Origin: Blepharisma stoltei
Taxonomy: Eukaryota > Ciliophora > Heterotrichea > Heterotrichida > Blepharismidae
DNA length: 64,000 nucleotides
Direction: 5' to 3'
Assembly: GCA_914767885.1 (NCBI GenBank)
Contig: CAJZBQ010000053.1
Span: 124,001-188,000 of the forward strand
Made by a program: the position numbers and the translations under genes. Position 1 is the stretch's first letter; each line of letters opens with the position of its first letter. Below, one piece after another: positions 63,147 to 64,000 of this stretch. The notes beneath the pieces were generated by a model that was given only the letters and a program-made list of their open reading frames with translations, did no database searches and had not been told where the DNA came from.

Positions 63147-64000
63147 ATGGACTTTGACCCATCTGAAATTCACAATTATCTCGACTCTCTTTTCAAGTCA
63201 AGAATCGTCATAATTGATGGTGCGATGGGGACAATGATTCAGAAACACAAGCTTAAAGAAGCAGACTATCGTGGAGCCCAATTTATAGATCATCCTCAAG
63301 ACCTAATGAACAACAATGACATTCTGAGCATAACCCAACCTTCAATAATCGCCAATATTCACCGTCAATATCTAGACTCAGGTGCTGATATAATCGAAAC
63401 AAACACATTTAATGGGACATCTGTTGCCCAACAAGATTTCGGGACCCAAAATTACGTCAAAGAAATCAACCTCGCCGCAGCAAGACTCGCACGTGAAGTC
63501 GTCGATGAATTTTCATCAAAAAACCCTTCACATAGAAGATTTGTCGCTGGAGCCGTCGGCCCGACCTCAAAAACAGCATCCTTAAGCCGAAATGTGGATG
63601 ATCCTTCACAGCGTGACGTAACATTTGATGACCTTGTTGAGTCTTATTTCGAACAAATTCAAGCTTTAGTAGAAGGTGGAGTACACATAATTTTGGTAGA
63701 AACAATTTTTGACACTTTAAACGCAAAAGCCGCATTATTTGCATATGAAAAATACTTTACTAGTAAGCCAAAATTGCCGTTAATGATATCAGGGACTATA
63801 AGTGATATGAGTGGCAGAACCCTTTCAGGGCAAACCGTAGAAGCCTTTCTTATTAGTGTGATGCATTCCAAGCCTTTGTGCATTGGGCTGAACTGTGCAT
63901 TAGGCGCTACCAAAATGAAAGCATTTTTAGAAAACTTGTCAAGAATAGCTCCATTTTATGTCCACGCCTATCCTAATGCAGGGCTTCCTAATGAAATGGG
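63147..64000 (+). CDS. cobalamin-dependent methionine synthase, N-terminal part (runs off the window)
   Basis: 284 codons from ATG 63147 to the edge, no stop, no intron so far. Homocysteine-binding barrel of MetH: VIIDGAMGTMIQKHKL, DYRGAQFIDH, LMNNNDILSITQP, YLDSGADIIETNTFNGTS, FVAGAVGPTSKTASLS, DVTFDDLVESYFEQ, LVEGGVHIILVETIFDT, LMISGTISDMSGRTLSGQT and CIGLNCALGA with the first zinc-binding Cys. Transfers a methyl group from methyltetrahydrofolate to homocysteine through B12. Order and spacing match bacterial and animal enzymes. The folate, B12 and activation domains lie beyond the window. Confidence 0.93.
   Translation, partial: MDFDPSEIHNYLDSLFKSRIVIIDGAMGTMIQKHKLKEADYRGAQFIDHPQDLMNNNDILSITQPSIIANIHRQYLDSGADIIETNTFNGTSVAQQDFGTQNYVKEINLAAARLAREVVDEFSSKNPSHRRFVAGAVGPTSKTASLSRNVDDPSQRDVTFDDLVESYFEQIQALVEGGVHIILVETIFDTLNAKAALFAYEKYFTSKPKLPLMISGTISDMSGRTLSGQTVEAFLISVMHSKPLCIGLNCALGATKMKAFLENLSRIAPFYVHAYPNAGLPNEM

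Noticed and set aside
1-64000. tRNA or rRNA genes
   Set aside because: I scanned for tRNA-like B-box sequences. GTTTCGACCC-type strings occur only inside retroposons, which might hint at a tRNA-derived SINE ancestry, but no cloverleaf could be drawn.

Overview
Organism. This window looks like germline (micronuclear) DNA of a heterotrich ciliate close to Blepharisma. Two features point there. First, UGA is read as tryptophan: single ORFs of PP2C, SWEET, SAM50, POLA2, OXA1, the CNG channel and others carry in-frame TGA at positions where family members have Trp, while TAA and TAG act as stops. Second, every confident intron is 15 or 16 nt long (GT..AG). DNA is AT-rich and intergenic gaps are short.

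Main result. About thirty AT-rich or repetitive insertions interrupt otherwise intact genes. Deleting each one exactly at a short flanking direct repeat restores a continuous frame. For 13 genes the whole restored CDS is a multiple of three and matches its family across the joins (Lon, AKTIP, TOGARAM, kinesin, glutathione reductase, RCHY1, INO1, CFAP20, coronin, CNG channel, two coiled-coil or unknown proteins, RPL7). The insertions therefore behave as internal eliminated sequences (IESs). I see four kinds: (i) a MITE with C-rich/G-rich terminal repeats (CTCCCCCTCCGTGAGYGAAC type), usually at TA, about ten copies; (ii) 0.35-0.9 kb SINE-like retroposons with 9-16 bp target-site duplications and simple-repeat tails; (iii) palindromic foldback elements (2.2 kb, 1.4 kb, 173 bp, 125 bp); (iv) short 72-142 bp unique IESs. 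No reverse transcriptase or transposase ORF is present, so all elements look non-autonomous.

Layout. 0-10.9 kb: small lipid-anchored-type protein, INO80E-like, mitochondrial Lon (four IESs), AKTIP, PP2C, ankyrin protein, OXA1. 11-15.9 kb: HTH-like protein, a broken membrane-protein gene, Tctex1 light chain, LITAF-type protein. 15.9-28.5 kb: TOG-array protein (TOGARAM/crescerin type), kinesin-1-like motor, glutathione reductase. 28.5-36 kb: conserved unknown protein, SWEET transporter, SAM50, RCHY1. 36-50.5 kb: INO1, CFAP20, coronin, cyclic-nucleotide-gated channel, coiled-coil protein. 50.5-61 kb: replication genes POLA2 and PSF1, several unknowns, GON4-like, POLD3-like, RPL7. 61-63.1 kb: a tandem duplication with a possible ncRNA. 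63.1 kb-end: start of methionine synthase (MetH).

Gene content is ordinary housekeeping, ciliary/microtubule (TOGARAM, kinesin, CFAP20, Tctex1), mitochondrial (Lon, OXA1, SAM50) and replication genes. The unusual part is the density and variety of precisely excisable insertions. All coordinates were counted by hand and may be off by a base or two. No database search was run.
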